Positions 46,068-54,533 are shown, counted from the first letter of the stretch. The stretch is 64,000 nucleotides of DNA from Pseudomonas entomophila (GCF_018417595.1 NZ_CP070982.1:2257501-2321500), one strand, 5' to 3'. The notes: generated by a model from the sequence alone, not told the origin. Translations and numbers: made by a program.

Positions 46068-47756
46068 TCAACAGGAGTTGCTCACCCCAGCCAACCGCTT
46101 GATCTGCTCGGCAAAGTCTTTTTCGGCGATCTTCACCTCCACCAGCACCGGACGGCCCACGACCATCAGCAACTGCGCCAGCAACTGCTCCAGCTGGTCC
46201 ACCGTCTCCACCCGATACCCCAGCGCACCATACCCTGTGGCCAACGCGGTGTAATCCAGCGTGGGCAGGGTATCGAATGGCGCGAACTCACCGCCTGGAG
46301 TGAACGCATCGGGATCGACGAACGCCTGCTCGATCGCATACACCTGGTTGCTCATCACGAACACCACGGCATTGACCTGGTTGCGCGCCAGTGCCGCCAG
46401 CGACTGGCTGACCATCATGAACCCGCCATCGCCGGCCACCACCACCGGGCGGCGGCCGCTGCCCAGCGCCACGCCCAGGGCGCAGCCGGTCTCGTGGCCG
46501 AGCGAGCCCCAGATGGCGTCGGAAATGAAGCTGCCGCGGGGCATGCCATTGATGTTGCTGGCCACGTACAGCGACGAGCTTTCCCCCAGGATCAGCGTGC
46601 TGGTCTGCCACAGGCGGTGTTCCTGGGCGAAGTTCACCAGGCTGTCGAAGAAGCTCGCGTAGCTCAGCGCGCTGGGCACCGCACCGCTGCCCAGCAGCGG
46701 ACGCGCAGCGGCGAGGGCCATGCCCTGGCGGGGGAACTGGGTGTCCACCTTCAGGGCCTTGAGCAGCGCGTCGACGTAGTCCGGCAGGCGTACGTTGGGG
46801 TAGTTGTCGTCGCCGGCGCGGGCCAGTTCGCAGTTCACCTGGATGATCTGGCCGTAGCGCGCATTCAACAGGTCGAGGTAGTCATCGGTGAAGATCACGC
46901 CGATGGCCAGGATGCAGTCGCAGGCGTCCACCCGGGCCGAGGTTTCCGGGCGCGAGGCGGGGCCGGCGTAGGTGCCGATGAACGGTGCCTGGCTTTCGTC
47001 GAGCACGGTCTTGGCGTCGAGGGTGGTGGAGAAGGGCAGGCCGCAACTGTCGATCAGATGTTGCACGGCATCCTGCAGGCCGTAGCGGATCACCTCCACG
47101 CCCAGCAGCACCAGGGGCTGGCGCGCCGCGGCCAGGCGCCGGACGGTGGCATCGACCAGCTCCTGCAGGGCCTGCGGGTTGGACGGGCGCGGGGCCGGGG
47201 TCAACTGGCCGTGGGGGCGGTTCACCTCGGCGCCCCAGATATCCTGGTAGGCCTCCAGGTAGATGGGCTGGCGGTGGGTGAGCGCAGCGATCAGGGCGTT
47301 GTCGATCTGCCAGGGCGCACGGTGCGGGTCGGACAGGATCTCGCAGGCCACGGTTACCTGTTCCAGCACGTTGCGGTCGGCCTCGAAGTCGCCGGTGGAG
47401 TGGTGGAACAGCACATTCTGGCTATTGGCCTTGAGGCGGTCTGCGGTCGAGGGGCTGGCGGAAATCACCACCACCGGGTTGCGCTCCACGAAAGCGCCGG
47501 CGATGGCGTTCACCGCGCTGAAGGTGCCCACGCCGTATTGCAGCGACACGGCACCCAGGCCATGCACCCGGGCGTAGCCATCGGCGCTGTAGGCGGCGCC
47601 CATCTCGTAGATCTCGCCCACGGCGTCGATACCTTCGAAGGCATCCAGCGCGCTCATGAAGTGCGAGCAATAGTCCCCCGGCACCTGGAACACCTTCTCC
47701 AGGCCCAGTTGCTTGAGCCGGGTGAGCAAGTAGTCGGCCACGGTGAATTGACTCAT
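46068..47756 (-). CDS. ThDP-dependent 2-oxoacid (indolepyruvate/pyruvate-type) decarboxylase
   Basis: 562 aa from ATG 47756. Three-domain ThDP enzyme: N-terminal VPGDYCSHFMSALDAFEGIDAVGEIYEMGAAYSADGYAR with the catalytic Glu near 50, central domain, and C-terminal VVAGDGGFMMVSQSLAALARNQVNAVVFVMSNQVYAIEQAF (GDG-x~25-N Mg/ThDP motif). Layout fits IpdC/Pdc-type decarboxylases producing aldehydes. Its ATG overlaps the oxidase stop (ATGA), so both are made together: the oxidase supplies a 2-oxoacid, this enzyme could decarboxylate it. Substrate not assigned. Confidence 0.85.
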   Translation of the reverse strand: MSQFTVADYLLTRLKQLGLEKVFQVPGDYCSHFMSALDAFEGIDAVGEIYEMGAAYSADGYARVHGLGAVSLQYGVGTFSAVNAIAGAFVERNPVVVISASPSTADRLKANSQNVLFHHSTGDFEADRNVLEQVTVACEILSDPHRAPWQIDNALIAALTHRQPIYLEAYQDIWGAEVNRPHGQLTPAPRPSNPQALQELVDATVRRLAAARQPLVLLGVEVIRYGLQDAVQHLIDSCGLPFSTTLDAKTVLDESQAPFIGTYAGPASRPETSARVDACDCILAIGVIFTDDYLDLLNARYGQIIQVNCELARAGDDNYPNVRLPDYVDALLKALKVDTQFPRQGMALAAARPLLGSGAVPSALSYASFFDSLVNFAQEHRLWQTSTLILGESSSLYVASNINGMPRGSFISDAIWGSLGHETGCALGVALGSGRRPVVVAGDGGFMMVSQSLAALARNQVNAVVFVMSNQVYAIEQAFVDPDAFTPGGEFAPFDTLPTLDYTALATGYGALGYRVETVDQLEQLLAQLLMVVGRPVLVEVKIAEKDFAEQIKRLAGVSNSC

Positions 47757-49498
47757 GGCTTGATCCCCGCACAGATGTTCTGGGTGATGCCGTCGAGCAC
47801 CTGCGCGGGATGCGTGGGCATGGGTGGCTTGCTGTAGTCGATTTCCTCTGGCGCCGGGGTTGGCAGCAACTGATAGCTGGCGGGCAACCAGCTGGGGCGT
47901 GGCAACTCGAAGAACTCCTGCAGGGTGGACTCGGCGGTGGTCAGCGCGCCCTCGACCCAGCCCTGGCCATAGGAGTAGGCCTCGCCGACGATGAACACCT
48001 GCTGGTCTTTCACCGGGTGGCGCATCTTCTGGATGATCAGGTCCACGCGGTAGTTGGCCTTCCATTCGTGCCAGCCACCGCCGTACGGGTCGGCGTCCCA
48101 GGCGTGGTAAACGGCCGAGTACGGCGCCGGCAGCTCGACCTGTGCATGCAACTGGGTGACCTGGCGTTGGGCGATGCGTACCATCTCGTCGCTGATCTGG
48201 AACTGCGTGCGCGGCACCACCGCGTCGTTGGCGATGCGCCCTTCGAGGCTGCGCGGGGTGTAGCCGACGAACTCGGGGCCGTCTTCCAGGCCTTTCCAGA
48301 ACGGCACGGTGCCGATGTCGTTGTAGGAGGCCATCAGCAGCGAGTTGAAGGTCTGTTCGCCGCCCGGCTGATCGCACTCGGTGCCCATGTAGTAGCACTG
48401 GCGGATCGGCAGGTCGGTGACCGAACGCCCGGCCACCAGGCCGAGGTTGCGCCACCAGGGTTGCTCGTAGGCCAGGAACAGCTTGAAGGCCGACTGCACC
48501 AGCACCGACTTCAGGTTGTCCTTGAGCCACGGGTCGTCGAACAGCGGCGAGTCGATCAGTTCCAGCGAGCGGCGCGGCAGGGCGAGGATCACCTGGCGGG
48601 CCTCTACCACGTCCTCGCCTTCGAGGTCGTGGGTCTTGCCGTTGATGGTCTCGGTGTGGCGCAGGTGCAGGCGGTAGGGGTATTCGCTGTTGCCGCTGTA
48701 GCTCAGGGCGGTCAGGCGGCGGTTCATCTGGATGCGCTGGTCGCCGGGTACCAGCCCGCCGGCGTGCTCGACGAAGCGCTGGGCCAGGGTCAGCGGCAGG
48801 CTCTGGAAGCCGTCTTTGAGTGTGTGGAACACGGTGGCGTCGCTGTACTCGGTGGCGGGCAACTGGGTCACGGCGCTGGCGTTGGCGACGTTGGCGTCAT
48901 AGCCGCCGGCGTCCTTCATGAATTGGTAGCCTTCGTTGCTCAGTACGCGGTAGAGCAGGTCCCAGAAGCCGTAGCGCCAGATCGGCTTGCCGAACACCTG
49001 CACTTGCATCTGCTCGGCCAGGCTCAGTTTGTCGAAGCCGGGGTAGAGGCTGTTCATCACGTTGACCTGGAGGTCTTCGGGGTTGTAGCCGCGCTCGGTC
49101 CAGCCCAGGTCGTAGGGGATCTTGTGCGGCGCTTCGACGAAGTCGCGGAAGCGCAAGCGTTGGCCACGCAGGTAGAACAGGTTGTCCTTGGCGCCGATAT
49201 GGTCCTGTTCGTTACCCATGGGGAAGACTTTGCTCGGCAGGCCCAGGTGCTGCACCAGGGTATCGACCATCACATGGCCGTCGGCACCGGGCATGTAGCG
49301 CATGCCACCCACTTCGGCGACCACATTGGGCAGGCCGGGCAAGTTGACGCTGAACAGGCGCCCGCCGATGCGATCACCGTATTCGAAGAGTTGGATGCGT
49401 TGGTTGGTGCCGTGGGCCTGTTGCAGGCGCCAGGCGCTGTAGGTACCGGAGACACCGCCGCCGATGATGGCGACGTCCAGGGGGTGGTTGTGGCTCAT
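47753..49498 (-). CDS. FAD-dependent L-amino-acid oxidase/monooxygenase
   Basis: 581 aa from ATG 49498. Flavin amine-oxidase fold: DVAIIGGGVSGTYSAWRL dinucleotide motif, YGDRIGGRLFS, VAEVGGMRYMP, and C-terminal GWVEGALTTAESTLQEFF covering the FAD. The whole sequence strongly resembles, as I remember it, the L-lysine-acting L-amino-acid oxidase/monooxygenase of Pseudomonas sp. AIU 813 (MSHNHPLDVAIIGGGVSG start; GGYDANVANASAVTQLPATEYSDA). That enzyme oxidises L-lysine, partly with decarboxylation to an amide. Followed in the same operon by a ThDP decarboxylase. Confidence 0.85.
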   Translation of the reverse strand: MSHNHPLDVAIIGGGVSGTYSAWRLQQAHGTNQRIQLFEYGDRIGGRLFSVNLPGLPNVVAEVGGMRYMPGADGHVMVDTLVQHLGLPSKVFPMGNEQDHIGAKDNLFYLRGQRLRFRDFVEAPHKIPYDLGWTERGYNPEDLQVNVMNSLYPGFDKLSLAEQMQVQVFGKPIWRYGFWDLLYRVLSNEGYQFMKDAGGYDANVANASAVTQLPATEYSDATVFHTLKDGFQSLPLTLAQRFVEHAGGLVPGDQRIQMNRRLTALSYSGNSEYPYRLHLRHTETINGKTHDLEGEDVVEARQVILALPRRSLELIDSPLFDDPWLKDNLKSVLVQSAFKLFLAYEQPWWRNLGLVAGRSVTDLPIRQCYYMGTECDQPGGEQTFNSLLMASYNDIGTVPFWKGLEDGPEFVGYTPRSLEGRIANDAVVPRTQFQISDEMVRIAQRQVTQLHAQVELPAPYSAVYHAWDADPYGGGWHEWKANYRVDLIIQKMRHPVKDQQVFIVGEAYSYGQGWVEGALTTAESTLQEFFELPRPSWLPASYQLLPTPAPEEIDYSKPPMPTHPAQVLDGITQNICAGIKP

Positions 49499-49616
49499 CG
49501 CAAATTCCCTTTTGTTGTGTGTGGGCAAGGAAATCCATGTGACGAGCCAGTATTGTCGAGGTTTGCCGGAATGCCAGTTTGCCATCACCGATTACCCATC
49601 GATTTGGCAAAACCTC

Positions 49617-49701
49617 CGTAGGCGCGGCTTCAGCCGCGATCACCCGCGCAGCGGGTGCCAGGCACCGCGCTGTCTGCATCGCGGCTGAAGCCGCTCCTAC
49701 T
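49617..49701. repeat. REP doublet between oxidase and membrane-protein genes
   Basis: GTAGGCGCGGCTTCAGCCGC (49618–49637) and the inverted GCGGCTGAAGCCGCTCCTAC (49681–49700). The CTA at 49697–49699 is the TAG stop (minus strand) of the membrane-protein gene, so the repeat forms the gene's end. Confidence 0.88.
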
Positions 49702-50473
49702 GAGGGCGTTGTTTCTTGCGTGACAGCGCCGCCAGCCCGACAGTCAGCACTACCGCCAGCCCCATGGCCAAGCTGATGGTCATGGCCACGCCCAGCCGCT
49801 CGAGCAGCCCTGCCATCGCCAGGTAGAACGCAATCACCCCCACCGCGCCGATGGCATTGCCCCGTACCATCGCGGCCATCCCGGCCCGCCCACCCTGCAC
49901 ATGGGCGAACACCACCAGCGGCCAGGCGATCACCGGAATCGGCGCCAGCATGCCGCTGGTCGCCGGGCCCAGCCAGCTGGCCAGGCTGGTGGTGATCATC
50001 AGCAACGAGGTGGCGGACACCATGCGCAGAGGAATCTCCCAGTACCGGTGTCGGGGGCGTGCGAGTGTATCGGGTGTGGGCTCGCGGCCACTGGCGCGGA
50101 TCAGCACGGCGATTAGTAGCAACGCCACGGCAATCGACAGGTACAGGCTGCCCCAGTGGGTGAAGGCGTAGGCCGCCAGGCCGTAGAAAAGGATCGCCAG
50201 TACGACCGCCGGAGCGATACCAAGCTTGCGTGTGGCGAACAGATAGAACGTGTAGGTGGCCTGCACCGCCGCCAGCCCACCGAGCGCGCCGGGCACCGCG
50301 CCCAAGGCGAAGTCCGTGCCTTGTTCCAGGCACAGGAAGGTCATCACCAGGGCCGAGGTGATCGGCAGCCCGGAAAGCAACCCACCCAGCAGGCCACCCC
50401 AGCGTCGCGAGGCAAGGGAGATGGCCCACATCAGCAGCGGGGTGACGATGAGTTTCAGGTAGAAAAGGGTCAT
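49697..50473 (-). CDS. Polytopic membrane protein, unknown function
   Basis: 258 aa from ATG 50473, about eight hydrophobic helices (LKLIVTPLLMWAISLAS, GGLLGGLLSGLPITSALVMTFLCLEQG, VALLLIAVLIR, SATSLLMITTSLASWLGPATSG, IPVIAWPLVVFAHVQGG, and a C-terminal pair). The G-L-L-x-G-L-P-x-T and PI-x-x-x-P motifs recall uncharacterised inner-membrane families; substrate and function unknown. The stop codon lies in a REP. Confidence 0.7.
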   Translation of the reverse strand: MTLFYLKLIVTPLLMWAISLASRRWGGLLGGLLSGLPITSALVMTFLCLEQGTDFALGAVPGALGGLAAVQATYTFYLFATRKLGIAPAVVLAILFYGLAAYAFTHWGSLYLSIAVALLLIAVLIRASGREPTPDTLARPRHRYWEIPLRMVSATSLLMITTSLASWLGPATSGMLAPIPVIAWPLVVFAHVQGGRAGMAAMVRGNAIGAVGVIAFYLAMAGLLERLGVAMTISLAMGLAVVLTVGLAALSRKKQRPQ

Positions 50474-50537
50474 TGCGCGGGGTTCCGGTTCTGCAAGGTG
50501 CGCGCCCGCCGTCGGCATTGGGTGGGGCGCGGGTGAC

Positions 50538-51815
50538 TCAAGCGCGGCTGGCCTCCAGCGCCTGCGCGAGGTCGGCGATGATGTCGTCGCTGTGCTCGAT
50601 GCCGATCGACAGCCGCACCATGTCCCGTGGCACGCCGGCCTTTTCCAGCTCTTCGTCGTTGAGCTGGCGGTGGGTGGTGGAGGCGGGGTGGCAGGCCAGC
50701 GACTTGGCGTCGCCGATGTTCACCAGGCGCACCACCAGTTGCAGCGCATCGATGAAACGCGCCCCGGCCGCCTGGCCGCCCTTGATGCCGAACGACAGGA
50801 TCGACGCCGGCTTGCCGCCGGTGTAGCGCTGGGCCAGTTCATGCTCGGGGTGGTCGGGCAGGCCGGCGTACTTCACCCAGGCCACCTGGTCGTGTTGTTG
50901 CAGGTAACGGGCGACCTTGAGCGCGTTCTCGGTGTGGCGCTCCATGCGCAGGGCCAGCGTTTCCAGGCCTTGCAGGATCAGGAAGGCATTGAACGGCGAC
51001 AGCGCAGCGCCCGTATTGCGCAGCGGCACCACGCGGCAGCGGCCGATGAAGGCGGCGGGGCCGAAGGCTTCGGTGTAGGTGACGCCGTGGTAGGACGGGT
51101 CGGGGGTGTTGAGCAGGGCGAAACGCTCCTTGTTTTCACTCCAGGGGAACTTGCCCGAATCGATGACGATGCCGCCGATGCTGGTGCCATGGCCACCGAT
51201 GTACTTGGTCAGCGAGTGCACGACGATATCGGCGCCGTGCTCGAACGGGCGGCAGAGGATCGGCGTGGCGACGGTGTTGTCGACGATCAGCGGCACGCCA
51301 TGGCGGTGGGCGGCGTCGGCCAGGGCCTGGATATCGACGATGTTGCCGGCGGGATTGCCGATGGACTCACAGAACACCGCCTTGGTGCGTTCATCGATCA
51401 ACGCTTCGAGGGCGGCGATGTCGTCGTGGGCGGCGAAGCGGGTGGTGATGCCCATGCGCGGCAGGGTGTGGGCCAGCAGGTTGTAGGTGCCGCCGTACAG
51501 CTTGGCCACCGAGACGATGTTGTCGCCGGCCTCGGCGACGGTCTGCAGGGCGTAGGTGATGGCGGCCATGCCGGAGGCCACGGCCAGCGCGCCGACCCCG
51601 CCCTCGAGGGCGGCCATGCGCTGTTCGAGCACGTCGTTGGTGGGGTTCATGATGCGCGAGTAGATGTTGCCGGCCACCTTCAGGTCGAACAGGTCGGCAC
51701 CGTGCTGGGTGTCGTCGAAGGCGAACGAGGTGGTCTGGTAGATGGGCACGGCCACGGCCCGGGTGGTCGGGTCGGGGCTGAAGCCCGCGTGGATGGCGAG
51801 AGTTTCCAGCTTCAT
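50538..51815 (-). CDS. metY: O-acetylhomoserine sulfhydrylase (MetY type)
   Basis: 425 aa from ATG 51815. Cys/Met-metabolism PLP enzyme: ETLAIHAGFSPDPTTRAVAVPIYQTTSFAFDDTQHGADLFDLKVAGNIYSRIMNPTND at the N-terminus, SGMAAITYAL, DNTVATPILCRPFEHGADIVVHSLTKYIGGHGTSIGG with the PLP-binding Lys, and SLACHPASTTHRQL. The length (~425) matches MetY rather than the ~400-aa MetZ/MetB types. Converts O-acetylhomoserine and sulfide to homocysteine. Confidence 0.92.
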   Translation of the reverse strand: MKLETLAIHAGFSPDPTTRAVAVPIYQTTSFAFDDTQHGADLFDLKVAGNIYSRIMNPTNDVLEQRMAALEGGVGALAVASGMAAITYALQTVAEAGDNIVSVAKLYGGTYNLLAHTLPRMGITTRFAAHDDIAALEALIDERTKAVFCESIGNPAGNIVDIQALADAAHRHGVPLIVDNTVATPILCRPFEHGADIVVHSLTKYIGGHGTSIGGIVIDSGKFPWSENKERFALLNTPDPSYHGVTYTEAFGPAAFIGRCRVVPLRNTGAALSPFNAFLILQGLETLALRMERHTENALKVARYLQQHDQVAWVKYAGLPDHPEHELAQRYTGGKPASILSFGIKGGQAAGARFIDALQLVVRLVNIGDAKSLACHPASTTHRQLNDEELEKAGVPRDMVRLSIGIEHSDDIIADLAQALEASRA

Positions 51816-51932
51816 GCGGTCGTTCCTTGCGCGTGGGTGGAAGCGGCTGAGCATGGGGTGGCAGGCGCAGGGCGGTCAAGCGCGCGGATGGCACGTCGGG
51901 GCGCGATTGTCTGTCGTACTTGGTAACTTCTC

Positions 51933-51962
51933 TATGTCGTAATTTCGGACGCGTCCGACATA
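51933..51962. promoter_or_regulatory. Palindromes upstream of hcp
   Basis: TCGGACGCGTCCGA (51945–51958) is a perfect 14-bp palindrome, and TATGTCG (51933–51939)/CGACATA (51956–51962) a second overlapping inverted repeat. They lie 53–82 bases before hcp and about 120 before metY, so either gene could be controlled. Confidence 0.5.
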
Positions 51963-52014
51963 CAACGAGGTTTTACGTTTTTACAGTGCGAACTTTTTAC
52001 AGGGAGTTCGCAGC

Positions 52015-52497
52015 ATGGCTTATCACGGCTACATGACGATCACGGGCGCGCTTCAGGGCCTGATTTCGGCGGGGTGTTCCACTCAAGACTCCATCGGCAA
52101 CAAATGCCAGGCGGGTCATCGGGACCAGATCATGATTCTCGCCTTCGATCACAGCCTTTCCAACCTCGACAGCGTCAGCCGGGCGTTGCACCGACCGGTC
52201 TACCTCACCAAGTTCGTCGACAAGTCCACTCCGTTGCTGGCGCAGGCGCTCGATTCGAGGGAGCGGGTGGAGTGCGATCTCACCTTTTTCCGCACCAGTG
52301 CTGCGGGCCTGCAGGAGCGGTACTACTCGGTAAGGCTCGGCGGCGGGCTGATCGTCCAGCAGAACGTGGCCATGCCCCATGCCGTCCTGCTCAACGAGCA
52401 GGAACCGCAGGAGCACCTGGCGATCCGCTATCGGGAGATTTCCTGGGTGCACCATGCGGCGGGGACCACCGGTTATTCGACCTGGGGTGAGGAATGA
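52015..52497 (+). CDS. hcp: Hcp family type VI secretion tube/effector carrier, orphan
   Basis: 160 aa, with AGGGAG about 9 bases before the ATG. Typical Hcp: MAYHGYMTITGALQGLISAGCSTQDSIGNKCQAGHRDQIMILAFDHS, central FFRTSAAGLQERYYSVRL, and HHAAGTTGYSTW at the end. Hexameric rings of Hcp form the T6SS tube and carry small effectors. No other T6SS structural gene is in the window, so this copy works with an apparatus encoded elsewhere. Its stop overlaps the effector ATG (ATGA). Confidence 0.92.
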   Translation: MAYHGYMTITGALQGLISAGCSTQDSIGNKCQAGHRDQIMILAFDHSLSNLDSVSRALHRPVYLTKFVDKSTPLLAQALDSRERVECDLTFFRTSAAGLQERYYSVRLGGGLIVQQNVAMPHAVLLNEQEPQEHLAIRYREISWVHHAAGTTGYSTWGEE

Positions 52498-53210
52498 CGG
52501 CGCGCAGCGAGCACGAGGTCCCGTGGGATGACGACTTCTGGGAAGTGAGCCATGCGGCGGCCCGGCTGACTCAATATGCCTGTGAGGTGGCCGCGCGGTG
52601 TTTGGATGACGGGATGTTGCGGCTGCAGTTCACGCAGGAGATGGCGTATGTCGGGAAGGGCATTGTGGAGGAGGTTCGGACGGGGAAGAAAACGCCGGAG
52701 CAAGGGCTGAATCTTATAAAAAAAGAGCATGTCGAATTGACTCGGCAGGCGCTTCAATATTCAAGGTTGGTTGCGGGTTTGGCGGCTGGAGTGTTGCAAG
52801 TTGCTGGAGGCGTTGCGGTCTGCAAACTTTCCGCAGGGATTGCATGTGCTACGGGTGGTATTGCGCTCGTACAGCACGGAATCAATGGAATTTATGAAAA
52901 TGGCCGGAATATTATTCAAAGGCGAACCGATACGGTAGGACCACTTCGGTCGGGCTATCAAGAAATGGCGAAGGCTCTTGGTGGGAAAGCGTCACATGGG
53001 AATGTTGCGTATGGGGTTATGGAAATCGCTCTTTCGGTGTTTGGGTTGACCACGCTCGTGGTCAGTCGTTCTGCATGGCGACTCTACAGGTATGTCAGGG
53101 CTGATATGGTTCCTGCTTACAAAAAAATGGGGACGACTCTTGTAACGTTTGAGCTTGGGGTAAATGTCATGAACGGGGAGTTGATCTGGGTGGAGTTGAC
53201 AAAGGAATGA
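52494..53210 (+). CDS. DUF4225-type putative pore-forming T6SS effector
   Basis: 238 aa. After a 90-residue helical region comes a Gly/Ala-rich hydrophobic hairpin (residues 93–127, VAGLAAGVLQVAGGVAVC…IACATGGIALV) followed by NGIYENGRNII, the hallmark order of DUF4225. A second hydrophobic helix (about 172–190, YGVMEIALSVFGLTTLVV) precedes the basic WRLYRYVRADM. DUF4225 proteins are commonly encoded directly after hcp. A membrane-inserting toxin is inferred from the glycine-zipper-like segment and the membrane-type immunity genes. From about 52650 the codon usage becomes distinctly AT-rich. Confidence 0.72.
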   Translation: MTARSEHEVPWDDDFWEVSHAAARLTQYACEVAARCLDDGMLRLQFTQEMAYVGKGIVEEVRTGKKTPEQGLNLIKKEHVELTRQALQYSRLVAGLAAGVLQVAGGVAVCKLSAGIACATGGIALVQHGINGIYENGRNIIQRRTDTVGPLRSGYQEMAKALGGKASHGNVAYGVMEIALSVFGLTTLVVSRSAWRLYRYVRADMVPAYKKMGTTLVTFELGVNVMNGELIWVELTKE

Positions 53211-53512
53211 TCTCCTGGCTGTTTGGAGTCTGCGTAATTATGGGTGTGGTCGCCGCGCATGCACTCAGGTACAGATTTTCTGGGCAGAACTTCAGGTGGT
53301 GGAGTTTTTGGGTTTGTCTAATTTTTAATTTGTTTTTTATAACTTACTACATGAGGATTATGGAGCGTTCTTACTTGCTGTTTATTGGCTATAGGCCTGA
53401 TTTTTTGTATGAGAACCCTGCTACAGGTTGGTGGTGCCTGGTGGGTATGGTGCTGCACAGCTTTGCAACACCTGTGCAATGGGAGCCCAAAAGATGGTTT
53501 AGGAAAAAATGA
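53207..53512 (+). CDS. Putative membrane immunity protein 1
   Basis: 101 aa, ATG overlapping the effector TGA. Three hydrophobic helices (about 3–19, 32–50, 72–88), with motif RSYLLFIGYRPDFLYENPATGWWCLVGMVLHSF that lines up in layout with the three downstream proteins (aromatic-rich loop, then Pro and W, then H). Coupled to the toxin gene, so it is the best candidate for the cognate immunity protein. AT-rich coding sequence. Confidence 0.65.
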   Translation: MISWLFGVCVIMGVVAAHALRYRFSGQNFRWWSFWVCLIFNLFFITYYMRIMERSYLLFIGYRPDFLYENPATGWWCLVGMVLHSFATPVQWEPKRWFRKK

Positions 53513-53668
53513 AGGGCGTCTGCATGGCTGTGGATGAAGTGGTACGCCAATAATTAGCGGGTGCTAAATGGGGTGTGAAGCTCATGTTGTATATTGCAAT
53601 GATGGTTTGGTAAGTTCTGAAGGTCAGCAGCCTCGGAGGTGAATGATGGGTGCTCAGGAGGAGAGGTG

Positions 53669-53986
53669 ATGATTTTATACATTGTTCTGGCTGTGGTGGG
53701 GCTTGCAATCTCAAGAGTGCTTCGTTGCTTGTTGACCACACCAAGCGAAAAGCGTGAGCTGAATTTCTTTGTCGTCATGTACAATTTTGTTCTCATGCTG
53801 CTACATGAGGATGTCGCTATGCGGGATACCTATTTGTTTCTCTACCACTGGCCAGAGATTTCGGAGAGGTATCCAGCTATCACATGGTTGGCGTTCATGT
53901 TCCTGTTTGTTCACCTTTATGGAATTGTGGCGAAAAATAATGTTCGGTGTTTTCCCGGGATGAGAAGGAAGGGGCAGTCAATTTAA
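53669..53986 (+). CDS. Putative membrane immunity protein 2
   Basis: 105 aa from ATG 53669, preceded by AGGAGGAGAGG. Pattern IVLAVVGLAISRVLRCLLTT…VMYNFVLMLLHEDVAMRDTYLFLYHWPE…PAITWLAFMFLFVHLYG…NNVRCFPG. Clearly paralogous to protein 3 (VVGLAxSRxLRCL, YNF, H…D.Y, NN…CF). Three hydrophobic helices. Probably protects against a related toxin from other strains. Confidence 0.65.
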   Translation: MILYIVLAVVGLAISRVLRCLLTTPSEKRELNFFVVMYNFVLMLLHEDVAMRDTYLFLYHWPEISERYPAITWLAFMFLFVHLYGIVAKNNVRCFPGMRRKGQSI

Positions 53987-53999
53987 TTGAAGCTCCATG

Positions 54000-54112
54000 C
54001 CACTTCACTGCCCCTGTACCCGTACGGTCTTCTCCTCCGTATACGCCAGCAAAGCCGCCACCTCCGTCTCCTCCCAACTGTAGGTTGAGCATCGCGAACG
54101 GGTTGTGCTGGG
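54000..54112 (-). pseudogene. Duplicated 3' end of the SCO–cytochrome c gene
   Basis: About 113 bases, roughly 85% identical by eye to 54890–55003, the end of the SCO–cytochrome gene. On the minus strand it still reads ETEVAALLAYTEEKTVRVQGQ-stop against ETEVAALLAYLEEETVRVQGQ-stop, including the same TGA. An extra base (TTGGGAGGAGACGG against TTGGGGGAGACGG) shifts the frame just before this. The rest of the gene is missing, so it is a duplication scar between immunity genes 2 and 3. Confidence 0.88.
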
Positions 54113-54212
54113 CAGCAAATAGGGGCGGCGAGTGATAATCAATAAATTTTGAGCCTGTCGGCGTGAATGTTCGGGGGTTGTGCATTTAACTTTTGAGGAA
54201 GGTGGGGGTTGT

Positions 54213-54533
54213 ATGCTGGCAATTTATCTGGTTTTTTCGGTCGTTGGGCTGGCTGGCTCCCGCCTTCTTCGTTGTTTGGTTACGATGAGGGGAGAGGAAC
54301 ATCTGAGGCATGGCTTGGTGATGTTTTATAATTTCATTTTTGCTTTTATGCATATGGCAGTTATAGCGCAGGACAAATATTTTTATGTTTATGTGCGGCC
54401 GGATCTGGTGGGGCTTCATCCTTGGTTGGTCTGGTTTGCCTGGTTGTTTATGGTTTTGCACGTTTGGGCTAAATATCGTAATAATGATGTAAATTGCTTT
54501 CGCTGGAAAAAAGACATGGATCGATTTAAGTGA
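54213..54533 (+). CDS. Putative membrane immunity protein 3
   Basis: 106 aa from ATG 54213 with GAGGAAGG upstream. Same family as protein 2: VFSVVGLAGSRLLRCLVTMRGEEHLRHGLVMFYNFIFAFMH, DKYFYVYVRPDLVGLHPWLVWFAWLFMVLHVW, NNDVNCFRWKKD. Three membrane helices. Very AT-rich. Lies directly after the decayed SCO tail, indicating it was copied together with that tail's neighbourhood. Confidence 0.65.
   Translation: MLAIYLVFSVVGLAGSRLLRCLVTMRGEEHLRHGLVMFYNFIFAFMHMAVIAQDKYFYVYVRPDLVGLHPWLVWFAWLFMVLHVWAKYRNNDVNCFRWKKDMDRFK

Noticed and set aside
52015..52497. A T6SS main cluster around hcp
   Set aside because: No tss, clpV, vgrG or PAAR-type gene is present in the neighbourhood; only the effector cassette is.
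53513..53668. A second SCO-tail copy between immunity genes 1 and 2
   Set aside because: Compared by eye with 54890–55003 on both strands; no stretch comparable to the one at 54000–54112 was found.
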